NCBI GenBank assembly: GCA_012295275.1 | Contig: CM022677.1 | Coordinates: 17,203,406-17,230,905 of the forward strand | Length of the DNA: 27,500 nt | Reading direction: 5' to 3' | Source: Chrysomallon squamiferum | Taxonomy: Eukaryota; Mollusca; Gastropoda; Neomphalida; Peltospiridae | In this document: positions 1 to 9,284 of the stretch, piece by piece | Numbering within the stretch: the first letter of the stretch is position 1 | Layout of the letters: every line of letters starts with the position of its first letter | Made by a program: the position numbers and the translations under genes | The notes under the pieces: generated by a model | Seen by the model: only the letters and a program-made list of their open reading frames with translations | Told to the model about the DNA's origin: nothing | Databases searched by the model: none

Positions 1-922
<922 letters not shown>

Positions 923-963
<41 letters not shown>
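923..963. repeat. (TA)n microsatellite
   Basis: About 40 bases of uninterrupted TA. It is capable of cruciform extrusion and is likely length-polymorphic. Confidence 0.95.
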
Positions 964-965
<2 letters not shown>

Positions 966-1070
966 TACTCGATACATTTTAGGATTCACAATACTGAGTT
1001 GAGACTTCACGAATACAGCTTTGAGTTTAGTATCGAGACGCATGATGTATGAAGTAATAGTTATTAATGA

Positions 1071-1131
1071 CAATAATAACAATAACAATAACAATAATAA
1101 TAACAATAATAATAATAATAATAATAATAAA
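1071..1131. repeat. (AAT/AAC)n trinucleotide tract
   Basis: A three-base repeat of AAT interspersed with AAC triplets that becomes pure AAT toward its right end. It lies in the inferred first intron of the receptor gene. Confidence 0.92.
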
Positions 1132-1365
1132 ATTTAAGAAACTAAAAGTGGTACATTATTAAAATGTTATATTTCAAATCATCTTGTTAAGAATAACATT
1201 AATATGAAACTATAACACTTATACCTGCTGGTAAACATGAGCTTGCTGAAAGAAAAGTCATCTGTAAAGATTAACTACAGCATCGTCTATTAACTGCTGT
1301 AGATATCTTTCTAAAAACATGTACAACATACACATGCAATGAAACACAATGAAAGACAAAGAAAA

Positions 1366-1662
1366 TGACGTCATAACATGTTGTTTTACGTCATAATAAT
1401 ACATTTGTTGTTCAGCGTCATTATGATACAGAATGACGTCATAATAACCTGGATGTTTAACGTCATAGTAGAAAAGAAATACATCTTGCTTAGTGCAAAA
1501 AAAAAAAAAAAAAAAATCAAAAAATTATTTCCATAATACATCAAAATAGAAAAGAAAATGGTGTCATAATAAAAAAGACAGAAAAGACGTCACAACAGGA
1601 AAAAAATGACGTCATAACTAAAAAAAAAAAATGACGTCAGAACAGGAGAAAAAATGACGTCA
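1366..1662. repeat. Decayed minisatellite with CRE (TGACGTCA) core
   Basis: The core CGTCA recurs at about 1369, 1389, 1416, 1437 and 1461, then again at about 1588, 1610, 1635 and 1658. Spacing is 20-27 bases, with an A-rich gap in the middle. Five occurrences are the full palindrome TGACGTCA (1366, 1434, 1607, 1632, 1655). The spacers are AT-rich and variable (for example ATAACTAAAAA), so this is best described as an old short-period tandem array whose best-kept part is the CREB/ATF-type octamer. It sits in the first intron of the receptor gene, starting about 45 bases inside the splice donor. A regulatory role is inference only. Confidence 0.7.
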
Positions 1663-1701
1663 TAACTAAAAAAATAACAACAGACAAACAAACAGAATTT
1701 C

Positions 1702-1707
1702 ACTTAC
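1702..1707 (-). other. 5' splice donor of receptor exon (GTAAGT)
   Basis: Read on the minus strand, the exon ends ...TTCAA and is followed by GTAAGTGAAATT, a close match to the metazoan donor consensus. Reading through the donor reaches a TGA two codons later, as expected for intron. The intron interrupts a codon after its first base (phase 1). Confidence 0.88.
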
Positions 1708-2386
1708 TTGAATAGTCGACGCCGACTTCTTTGACGAGCATGTCCTTATAGTCTCTGACGTTGTGCATGTTGAAGTGGTCGACGGAGATCGCCTGCTTGC
1801 TGACGAGGTTGATGTACAGCGCTTTGCTCGACAGGTGGCAGAACTCCGTCATGTGCTTGTCCTGGCCGCTGTTGTCGAACAGCAGCTTGAAGCTCTTCCA
1901 CTCGAGGCGCCGGAAAATCTGCTCGCTCATGTCCGACAGCGAGGCGAAGTTCACCGGACCCACCCGAGTCAGCAGCTTGTACGTCGAGTTCTTCTCCTGC
2001 GCGAAGTCGCGCGCCATCGCCCCGCCCGAGATCAGGGGCACCTTCCAGAACAGCACCTGCCTGGCGACGGGGGCCACGGCGTAGTCGCAGACGGGGCCCA
2101 GGTAGAGGTTGACCTTGTGCTGCATGTAGAGCTCGAAGGCCTTGTTCATGCCGTGGGCGTCGTCGCATTGCGAGTCCTCGTAGAAAAGCTCAATGGACAC
2201 GTGTCTCAGCAGGTTCCTGTAGCGCTTTATTTTCAGTTTGGCGATCTCGATCGCCGGCGCGATTCTGTGGTAGCTGAAGAGGCGGCTGTCGTCGAAGGGG
2301 ACGATGACGGCGATTTTTATCTTCAGTGCGATGGACGTCCTCGCCAACGTCAGCACCAACAGCGTGAGTGTCGCGAACGACGACAT
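1708..2386 (-). CDS. Natriuretic peptide receptor-like protein, first coding exon (partial)
   Basis: The exon encodes residues 1-226 plus one base of the next codon. Residues 1-20 are a typical signal peptide: a hydrophobic core of T/L/V/A, then TSIA with predicted cleavage near A20. From K22 (IKIAVIVPFDD) it follows the type I periplasmic-binding-like ligand domain (ANF receptor family). Family marks are YEDSQC (Y69-C74), the diagnostic LGPVCDYAVAPVAR at 96-109, W114 and VPLISGGA at 116-123, then LLTRVGP at 138-144. The LGPVC.Y..APVAR block is close to that of the clearance receptor and receptor guanylate cyclases NPR-A/B. C74 and C100 match the conserved first disulphide; C183 could start the second. 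N133-S-T is an N-glycosylation sequon. The start codon has A at -3. Missing here: the rest of the ligand domain, the membrane helix, and any kinase-homology and cyclase domains. NPR-C-like and guanylate-cyclase-type forms cannot be told apart. The exon is far more GC-rich than its flanks; antisense frames over it are shadows. Confidence 0.9.
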
Positions 2387-2499
2387 CGTAGTCCTCCTGG
2401 TTGGTTGGTTGGTTGTCAGCTAAAGAAACGAAGCCAGAACTGTTGTTGTTTTTTTTTTTTTTCAGATTAAATTAAATTAAGTTAAACTAGGTTTTGATA
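2387..2499 (-). other. 5' leader of receptor exon; possible 3' splice acceptor
   Basis: Upstream of the ATG on the minus strand are four CCAA units and two candidate acceptors. One is a pyrimidine-rich stretch ending TTTCTTTAG, about 35 bases before the ATG. The other is ACCAACCAG, about 10 bases before it. A T16-type run on the plus strand (around 2447-2462) reads as poly(A) in the transcript direction. Whether this is 5' UTR continuous with a promoter or the end of an intron after a non-coding exon cannot be decided here. Confidence 0.35.
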
Positions 2500-3080
2500 T
2501 TCACTGAGAACTGCTATTCAGAAGTGATAATACCTATCAAGATATACAATTGTACACCCTGCCGAAAGTAAAGTGATGACCAGAACTATTTTAGAAACTG
2601 TAATCCAGAGCAGTTGTCGGAATTGTATCCAGAACTGTTGTTAACATTGTTATCCATAACCTGTTATCATCGAAATTATTTTCCAGAATAGTAATCCAAA
2701 ATGTTTACCAACATTTGTTATTCTAATATATATATTTTTTTTTTTTCCAATATTTTTTTGTTATCCTGATCAGGTATCCAGAAATCTAGAATTTTACTAT
2801 CCTCCCCTTGGATATCCAACCTTTTGCTATCCTAATCCAGAATTTGTTATCCTGATCTTCAAATCTAGACTTTTATCTTATTATCTTGATTTGATATTCA
2901 GACATTTCTATCTGAACTGGTACTCATAAACAATTAACACTATTCTGATATAAACAGAAGTTGTATCCAGTTTCTCAGATTTGTTTTTTTTCTCTTCTGA
3001 TCCGTTTCTGATATTTGATATCCTTACCAGATATCCAGAGTTGTATTATCCTCATCAGGTATCCAAACTATATATATATA
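2500..3080. repeat. Decayed short-period tandem repeat (TATCC-AGAA type)
   Basis: Variants of a unit like TTGTTATCCTGATCAGGTAT followed by CCAGAA recur across this stretch (for example near 2585, 2625, 2760, 2830, 2850, 3020 and 3050). The period is irregular, about 25-35 bases, with heavy divergence and T-run insertions. It lies immediately upstream (transcriptionally) of the receptor exon. I see no coding frame in it. Confidence 0.6.
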
Positions 3081-3466
3081 TCCACCACGGATCACGTTTA
3101 CAAACTCACGTTTCTCTACAGAGAAAGTTACTTCAGAGACGTTTTTGTCGATATATTCTTTATGTTCAATTGGAGTGAACATCGACAGCGGATCTGTGCA
3201 GAAAGTCCGGCTTCGTGACTACGACTGGTCGTAAATATGTCTGCCAAAGAGAAGGGAAAAATGTATATATTATAATACTGATAAACGTGAATCCAGATCG
3301 CTTAATCCGGAGAAACACTTAGTGCTTAATGAGAGTTTTTGTTATTTTTCAGAAATCTGAGGATTAACGCTGACTGAAAAACAGACTTTGAAAGAGAAGA
3401 GAGAAATTTGTCTCGTCCAAGGACGCAGAAATGGTGATAAAATATTCGTAAAACATATGAAACAAA

Positions 3467-3470
<4 letters not shown>
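3081..3470. other. Unique-looking stretch, no gene seen
   Basis: Mixed-composition sequence between two repeat tracts. Short open frames of about 65 residues occur on the plus strand but have no recognisable motif. No promoter or splice site stands out. Confidence 0.4.
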
Positions 3471-3530
<60 letters not shown>

Positions 3531-3800
3531 TGTATGTATGTGTATGTATGTATGTATGTATGTATGTGTGTGTGTGTGTATGTATATGTATGTGTGTATA
3601 TATATATATGTATGTATGTATGTGTATATGTATGTATGTGTGTATATGTATGCATGTGTGTATATATGTATGTATGTATGTATATATTTATCTATGTATG
3701 TATGTAGGTAGGTAGGTAGGTATGTATGTGTGTCTGTATATATGTATGTATGTATGTATATGTATGTATGTATGTATATGTATATATCTATATATGATGT
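3471..3800. repeat. Compound (TA)n-(TATG)n-(TG)n microsatellite
   Basis: A (TA)n start passes into about 300 bases of TATG/TG alternation, with short TAGG (3702-3720) and TATA segments. It is almost entirely alternating purine-pyrimidine, the composition that favours Z-DNA. Tyr/Met/Val/Cys-rich frames are translations of the repeat. Confidence 0.93.
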
Positions 3801-4038
3801 ATTTCAAATGATGGTTGAAAACATGTAAAAGACATGAAACAGAAAATGTATGTATGTATTATGTATGTATATAAGATGTATTTATATGCGAAAACATGTA
3901 AAAACAGAAACACACGTAACTATCTCATGACGAAAATATATGAGCAAAAAAGATGCATGTGTATATATGTATTTATCAATGTCTGTTCATCTGTATCTCT
4001 GTAAACATACATACTTTCATACATACATACATAAATAC

Positions 4039-4044
<6 letters not shown>

Positions 4045-4112
<68 letters not shown>
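4045..4112. repeat. Compound (AT)n-(CA)n microsatellite
   Basis: About 26 bases of AT run directly into about 42 bases of CA. Flanking sequence (4015-4040) is imperfect ATAC repeat. Confidence 0.95.
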
Positions 4113-4116
<4 letters not shown>

Positions 4117-4590
4117 AATATACACAGATACTCCACATTAAACACATATAATCTTACTAAAACAGCTGCAACCTGCTAACTACCACTGTGCACACACAAC
4201 ATTGTTAAAACAACAGACAGTGCTGGTATTTACGTGTCATTACTCTGCATTGACTGCAACATCATTCCTGACACACCTGGCTTCAGGAAACGAGGACGCT
4301 GCGGTCGATACACGCATGCACCAGACTCGTACAAACTAATTCCGTATTCATCGCTAGAGGGCGCCTCTTCGCAAACAAACAAACAACGAGAGAGAGGTTA
4401 AGTGTGTGTTGGCGAACGGGAAGAACGTCTTCCAAGGACGAGAATTAAAAATACGACAGAGAGAGAGAAAAAAAAAAAAAGAAGAAGACGACAGGAGAGC
4501 GAGATAACGACAGAAGATTCTGACTTTTTTTTTTTTTTTTGCTGTTTCTGGATTACGGCGAATTATTTCCTGACTCTCGTCACCGCAGAT
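4113..4590. other. CpG-containing unique stretch upstream of receptor exon
   Basis: The sequence from about 4260 to 4440 carries many more CpGs than its surroundings (GAGGACGCTGCGGTCGATAC, CGCTAGAGGGCGCC, and others). It is followed by GA-rich and poly-A segments. It lies about 2 kb upstream of the receptor exon in the transcript direction, so it could hold a promoter or a non-coding first exon. No TATA box or start site can be assigned. Confidence 0.3.
4351..4364 (+). promoter_or_regulatory. CTCF-like core motif
   Basis: TCGCTAGAGGGCGC matches the 11-base SYAGRKGGCRS part of the animal CTCF consensus at every position; only the weak CCA lead-in deviates. CTCF and its core motif are conserved in bilaterians. 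Occupancy is inference. Confidence 0.4.
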
Positions 4591-4631
4591 TTACGTGATT
4601 TTTACGTGATTTTACGTGATTTGCGTGATTT
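4591..4631. repeat. Four tandem ACGTGATTT units
   Basis: Four near-identical 9-11-base units carry ACGTG at 4593, 4604 and 4614 and GCGTG at 4623. Each contains the RCGTG core used by HIF/bHLH-PAS factors. A 27-base T run follows nearby (about 4651-4677). Confidence 0.75.
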
Positions 4632-4639
4632 CCCCCGCA

Positions 4640-4906
4640 CCTCTGTCATCTTTTTTTTTTTTTTTTTTTTTTTTTTTGGTCTGTTTTAGTTAAAGAATTA
4701 TTCTGAAATGTGAGCGGTTTAAATAAGGTTATTTTTTTTTTTTTTTTAAGATATGAATACAATTCTTATTATTATTTTTTTTTTTTCAGTTTTTTTGTAA
4801 AACAATAGGAATGAAACAAGAAGAGTTGTCATTTTCATCATCTGTGGTATAATTTGTAATCGCTAATGAAAATATTGTTGTAAAAAGCTATTATTATAAC
4901 CATTGG
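4640..4906. other. T-rich spacer
   Basis: Several poly-T runs (4651-4677, about 4732-4747, about 4776-4786) in AT-rich sequence. Nothing gene-like is seen. Confidence 0.5.
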
Positions 4907-5340
4907 TGATCGAGTTTGAAATGACATAAAATTACTGGTTTGTTGCGGATACGATCAAATTTAATATGACGAAAATCACTACCAAATGACGAATAAGCTA
5001 GTGATTGTGTTTAATATGATGAAACTCACTAATTCATAACGAAAAAACGCAGTTATCATGTCTAACATGATGAAAATTACTACTAAATGATGAAAAACTA
5101 ATAAAAATATTTAATATGATAAAAAAAAATCACAACATCGTGGTGAATAAACTAGTGATCAAAATCACGAAAAACTAGTGATCCTGTCTAACACGATGAC
5201 AAACCAATGAACCATCTTCAAAATGACGAAAATCATGAATACACTAACGATTATTTTTGTTATGATGAAAAAAAAATCGCTTACTTCGTAGTACAAAAAA
5301 AATATAATGATCGTGCTTAATACGACCAACGGAGATCACT
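4907..5340. repeat. Decayed ~51-bp tandem repeat
   Basis: Unit starts resembling TGATCGTGTTTAATATGATG occur at about 4907, 4952, 5002, 5053 and 5104, spaced 45-51 bases. Further, more diverged or rearranged copies run to about 5340 (TGATCCTGTCTAACACGATG near 5170, TGATCGTGCTTAATACGACC near 5310). The second half of each unit reads like AATCACTACCAAATGACGAA. There is no coding signal. Confidence 0.75.
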
Positions 5341-5433
5341 GTGATTATCATTATAAATAAATAATTATACTTATTTATCATTGAATAAGGCAGCAGAAGA
5401 CTCAAAGAAATAACTGTGAGGAAGCGAGAAGCT

Positions 5434-5671
5434 ATAAACACACACTCGTACAATGCCTTTAGCTTTCAATAAATAAATGTATTCCTAAATAACAGATGAC
5501 TCTTCAGTGTCTTGAAACACCTTTTTATTTATTAATATACACAGACATATATATAAACACATACTCGTACAATGCCTTTAGCTTTCAGTAAATAAATATA
5601 TTCCTAAATAACAGATGACTCTTCAGTGTCTTGAAATACCTCTTTATTTATTAATATACACAGACATATAT
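5434..5671 (+). repeat. Tandem duplication of a 119-bp unit
   Basis: Copy 1 (5434-5552) and copy 2 (5553-5671) are collinear with an exact 119-base offset. They share, for example, CTCGTACAATGCCTTTAGCT and AACAGATGACTCTTCAGTGT. By eye about five substitutions separate them, so this is young compared with the other tandem repeats here. The unit ends in AT/ACAC microsatellite-like sequence that may have primed the duplication. Confidence 0.93.
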
Positions 5672-5960
5672 ACACATATACACACATGCATATATTTATA
5701 TATACATACATACAGACAGACAGACAGACGTACATAAGAGAGAGAATATTCAAAATCCTAAACGACATACACATATACATTCATATATATATATATATAT
5801 AGACATAGATAGATACAAACAAACACGCACACACACACACACATATACACATACACAGTTACGTAACAATAACAAAAATAATTACCGTTACATATCCACA
5901 TACATACATACAAACATATATGTACACACACGCACACATATAAACAAATATGCATATTCA
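5672..5960. repeat. Mixed (CA), (TA), (GACA) low-complexity tract
   Basis: Successive short runs: TATACACA, (GACA)n at about 5711-5729, (TA)n at about 5785-5801, (CA)n at about 5824-5842, then ATACACAC variants. Frames here are Tyr/Val/Cys-rich artefacts. Confidence 0.85.
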
Positions 5961-6424
5961 CAATTAGATAACATAAACAGTTATATGCTGCATTACCAAA
6001 GACTTCGTTCGTCCGTGTGTCTGTGTGTTGTTAAAGGGTCTGCCTGATTATTCTGTACGCACGTCGCTACGAAAACGAAGCGATCTAAACCCATTATACA
6101 GAAAAGCTGTTGGAATATTGTTATTACTCAATTATTACGACAACTGAACTATGAGAACAGTGTGTGGGTTAGTTGTGGCTTGCAGTTATAAAGTTATTTA
6201 TATAGCTTGATGGAAAGTTCAGTAATGTAATATATAGTTCTCTAACAAATGAACCTTCAAGTGCCTGTCGCCATATCGTTTCGTTTCAACAGAATCGTCT
6301 GATTAAAACGTCAAATGCAGTATAGGTCTCGGTCGAATTGGAAAAAAAAGTCTACCTAAACTGAACTGATTACTATTTAGTAGAAACGACTTATAAAGAG
6401 ATATATGTGTGTTAATGAAACAAT

Positions 6425-6427
<3 letters not shown>
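5961..6427. other. Unique-looking stretch, no gene seen
   Basis: Moderately AT-rich sequence with a CpG-containing patch at about 6045-6090. No recognised domain, splice pair or RNA gene on either strand. Confidence 0.45.

Positions 6428-6518
<91 letters not shown>
6428..6518. repeat. (GA)n tract, left arm of inverted pair
   Basis: 91 bases of GA. It is complementary to the CT tract at 6570-6650, with a 51-base spacer between them. Confidence 0.97.
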
Positions 6519-6568
6519 CAAATGTATACTGAGAGAACTAAATAAGTATCCATCTCCCTTTGTACACC

Positions 6569-6569
<1 letters not shown>

Positions 6570-6650
<81 letters not shown>
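6570..6650. repeat. (CT)n tract, right arm of inverted pair
   Basis: 81 bases of CT, followed by a short TA run (6652-6664). Together with the GA tract to the left it forms a near-perfect inverted repeat able to fold as a long stem. Confidence 0.97.
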
Positions 6651-6654
<4 letters not shown>

Positions 6655-6675
6655 ATATATATATACATGTAGGTG

Positions 6676-6707
<32 letters not shown>
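6676..6707. repeat. (GATA)n microsatellite
   Basis: About eight tandem GATA units directly downstream of the TA run. Confidence 0.93.
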
Positions 6708-7222
6708 CATAAATAGATATATATGTTAGCTCTTAATAACAAAAATGTTTAAAATAATAAAATGAAAAACTTACCAGTTTAAAACAACTCGAAATTCTCT
6801 CTTTGTAATCCTTGTAACCATTTAGAACGTAATCACTATTTTTATATCTTTTCTCCTTTCGTCGCCGTTTTTAACTATTCCAATGTGAACAGTTCAAACC
6901 TCTGACGTCATAGGCATTGTGACGTCAGACTTGATAACGTAAAGATAATAATTTTGTAAACTCGTTTCCTACGCGTTGTTTTGTTTTGTTTTGGTAGTCA
7001 TTGTTGCCATCGTCGTTATCGTTGTCGTTGTCGTTGTTGTACAATTACGTTTTCCAACATCTAGAATAATCATTATGCTGTTGTTGTTTTCTTTTATGTT
7101 TTTTTCTGAAACCGCGTTCTGTTTGTTGTTTATTTATTCATTAGCCATTTCAAACGCTGTGTTTATTTTTATATATGGCTGCCTTCTTCTATTTTAATCG
7201 TTGTTTTTCTATGTTGAAATAG
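6708..7222. other. Unique-looking stretch with CRE pair
   Basis: AT-rich sequence. It contains two TGACGTCA octamers (6903-6910 and 6920-6927) and GTT/GTC triplet runs at about 7010-7040. A 73-residue plus frame at 6976-7197 is Val/Phe-rich and shows no domain. Nothing else is supported. Confidence 0.45.
6903..6927. promoter_or_regulatory. Pair of full CRE octamers
   Basis: TGACGTCA at 6903-6910 and again at 6920-6927, 17 bases start to start. This is outside any tandem array, so it is a better candidate for a real CREB/ATF site than the intronic minisatellite. Function is inference. Confidence 0.4.
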
Positions 7223-7248
7223 ATTTTTTTTTTTTTTTTTTTTTTTTA

Positions 7249-7849
7249 TTTTGTGAAATAGATCTTCATATATCCAGCACTGAAAAAAACAGAACAAAAA
7301 TTATTTGGTCACATTTATACAAATATTTCCATATCTGTTTTTAACGAAAATATATAAAATAATTAAGTAAGAGATAATTAAACTATTTTTCACAACTAAC
7401 TGATAGAAAATAATATAAGTATAAAAATAACATAAGTAATGACATAGATCCTTTTTAAAATTGTCACATGAAATAGTTCCCTGGACATAACGAAGAGCTA
7501 TTTAAACATTTTGTTGTTGCTGATGCTGTCATCATCATCATCATCGATATCTGGAAACAGTATAGCAATATTTTCATGATAATGAAACAGTTGCCAGTTT
7601 AAACTGAGATCGTCATTTGAATAATTGCTGATGATGTGATTAAAAATTTAAAACATCGTACAAAACTTTCCTGTTGCTAGAAAACAACGTTATTCCTGTG
7701 ACATGAAATCTTCCTAGGATCCAAAAATAAATATTAGAAATGAATGTGCAGTTACAGGACAGCACAGTAATATATTGCCTTTTTGTCACGTGAACTACGA
7801 ATTGAGCCAATAAAATAACTGTATAAACAGTTATATAGTTATTATAGGA
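7249..7849. other. AT-rich stretch, no gene seen
   Basis: Contains a poly-T run just upstream (7223-7248) and a short (ATC)n at about 7530-7547. It also has a TCACGTGA palindrome near 7786. No coding or RNA feature is recognised. Confidence 0.45.
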
Positions 7850-8144
7850 GTCGTATTAGTTGTAGTTGTTAGTCGTAACAGTGGTAGTAATAATTGTAAA
7901 AGTAGTACTTGTAGTATTATTAGCAGCTGAAGTAGTAGTGATGGTGTAGAAGTAGTTATAGAAGTAAACGTAGTAGCGGTAGTAGCAGTTGTATAACAGT
8001 AGTAGTAACAGTAGCTGAAGTAGTAGTAGTGATGGTTTGGTAGGAGTAGAAGTAGAGGTTGTAATAGGTTTAACAGCAGCAATAGTAACTGTAGTAGTAG
8101 TTCAAGTAATTGTGTTAACAGTAATATTCTCAGTAGTCGTAGTC

Positions 8145-8210
<66 letters not shown>

Positions 8211-8230
8211 CAGCAGCAGCAACAACAGTA
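7850..8230. repeat. Imperfect (TAG)n tract with pure (GTA)n core
   Basis: About 290 bases of interrupted TAG/TTG/TAA triplets lead into a pure GTA run at about 8144-8210, then CAG/CAA triplets to 8228. Poly-Val and Leu/Thr/Tyr-rich frames arise from it. Confidence 0.92.
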
Positions 8231-9020
8231 TTCTTATTGCGGTATTTTGGAACTTTACACCAGGAAGTCTGTGTTTAATTCAATGTACAAATTACCTACG
8301 TTAATTTTCCCATACCTTTCACTGCTAACAATATAACGAGAAAAAGAAAATCAGCACTAATCAAAGACTTAGTAACTGCAGAGTTGTGTAGATTAGAATG
8401 TAAAATAAACCCGATGTGATATATTCAATGTTAAGTCACAGAGCAATACTGTTAACAAGCGAAATGAATTGTCCACTTAACAGAATCGTTGACAACTTTC
8501 TCAGATAACACGAAATACGGAGGTTATCGGAAACATATCCACTCGAGAAAACTCCGGTATAAATTTCGAAAAAGCACAAGATTCGTTAATAATTGTCCGA
8601 TGAAAGATCCAGTTATCCAGTTTTCTGTTAGTTTTGCTTTTTATTGTTCACCTCTTCAACGATCTCCCTTTTTTTAATTATTATTGGTTTGTTTGGTTTT
8701 TTTGTTTGATTCTTTTTCTTTCGTTATGAAAATTAATGGTCTCAGATAACCGTTTTTGGGAGGTTTTTTATTTTCCTTTCTTCTGTTTGAAGTCGTCAAA
8801 AATATTCTTTTTTTCAAAATCGTTGAAAATTAATGTCACTCAAAGCTCACTTTTTTTTAGTCATCTGTATTCTTTTACTTTTTTTTTTTTTTTCACTGAA
8901 AATTTTTTTACACAATCATATTCATATTCCTTTTTAATTTCCTTTTTTTTAATAATTTATTTTCTCATTGAAATTAGTCCATCATATACATCCATCCCAT
9001 CTCTATTTCATAATCACCGA
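8231..9020. other. AT-rich, T-run-rich stretch, no gene seen
   Basis: The stretch 8231-8670 is mixed sequence with a few CpGs. From 8671 to 9000 it is dominated by T runs. Phe/Ser-rich frames are products of poly-T. No motif is recognised. Confidence 0.45.
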
Positions 9021-9066
9021 CGTATCTCTCTCACTCTCTCACTCTCTCTCTCTCTTTCTCTCTCTG
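9021..9066. repeat. Short imperfect (CT)n tract
   Basis: CT-rich run with CACTCTC interruptions. Confidence 0.85.
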
Positions 9067-9284
9067 CACTCGTCAGTTTTATTTCGTAGTGTAGTACACA
9101 CTATCTCGATTAATCCAAATGTTTGAAAACGTTATTTTTCGTTCGATACATCGACGTCTGGCGTTTTCGTACCAGCTCTGTGCGCCTCTTCTGCTGAATT
9201 CCCCGCACGTTAGAATACGATCGAGCGAATAATGACAGTCTGTCGTTTGGTTTATCCCATATGACGTTTCACCGTTTTTTTTGT
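9067..9284. other. Small CpG-bearing patch
   Basis: About 200 bases with scattered CpGs (ACATCGACGTCTGGCGTTTT, AATACGATCGAGCGAATAAT). It is covered by a 134-codon minus-strand frame that continues into the neighbouring decayed repeat, so that frame is probably chance. No domain is recognised. Confidence 0.35.

Noticed and set aside
1746-2168. 140-codon minus-strand frame overlapping the receptor exon
   Set aside because: A different frame of the same GC-rich exon, with Arg/Gln/Ala-rich composition. The conserved receptor motifs are in the other frame.
1763-2470. 235-codon plus-strand frame across the receptor exon
   Set aside because: It is antisense to a well-supported conserved exon. The openness comes from the exon's high GC, and the product is Arg/Val/His-rich with no domain.
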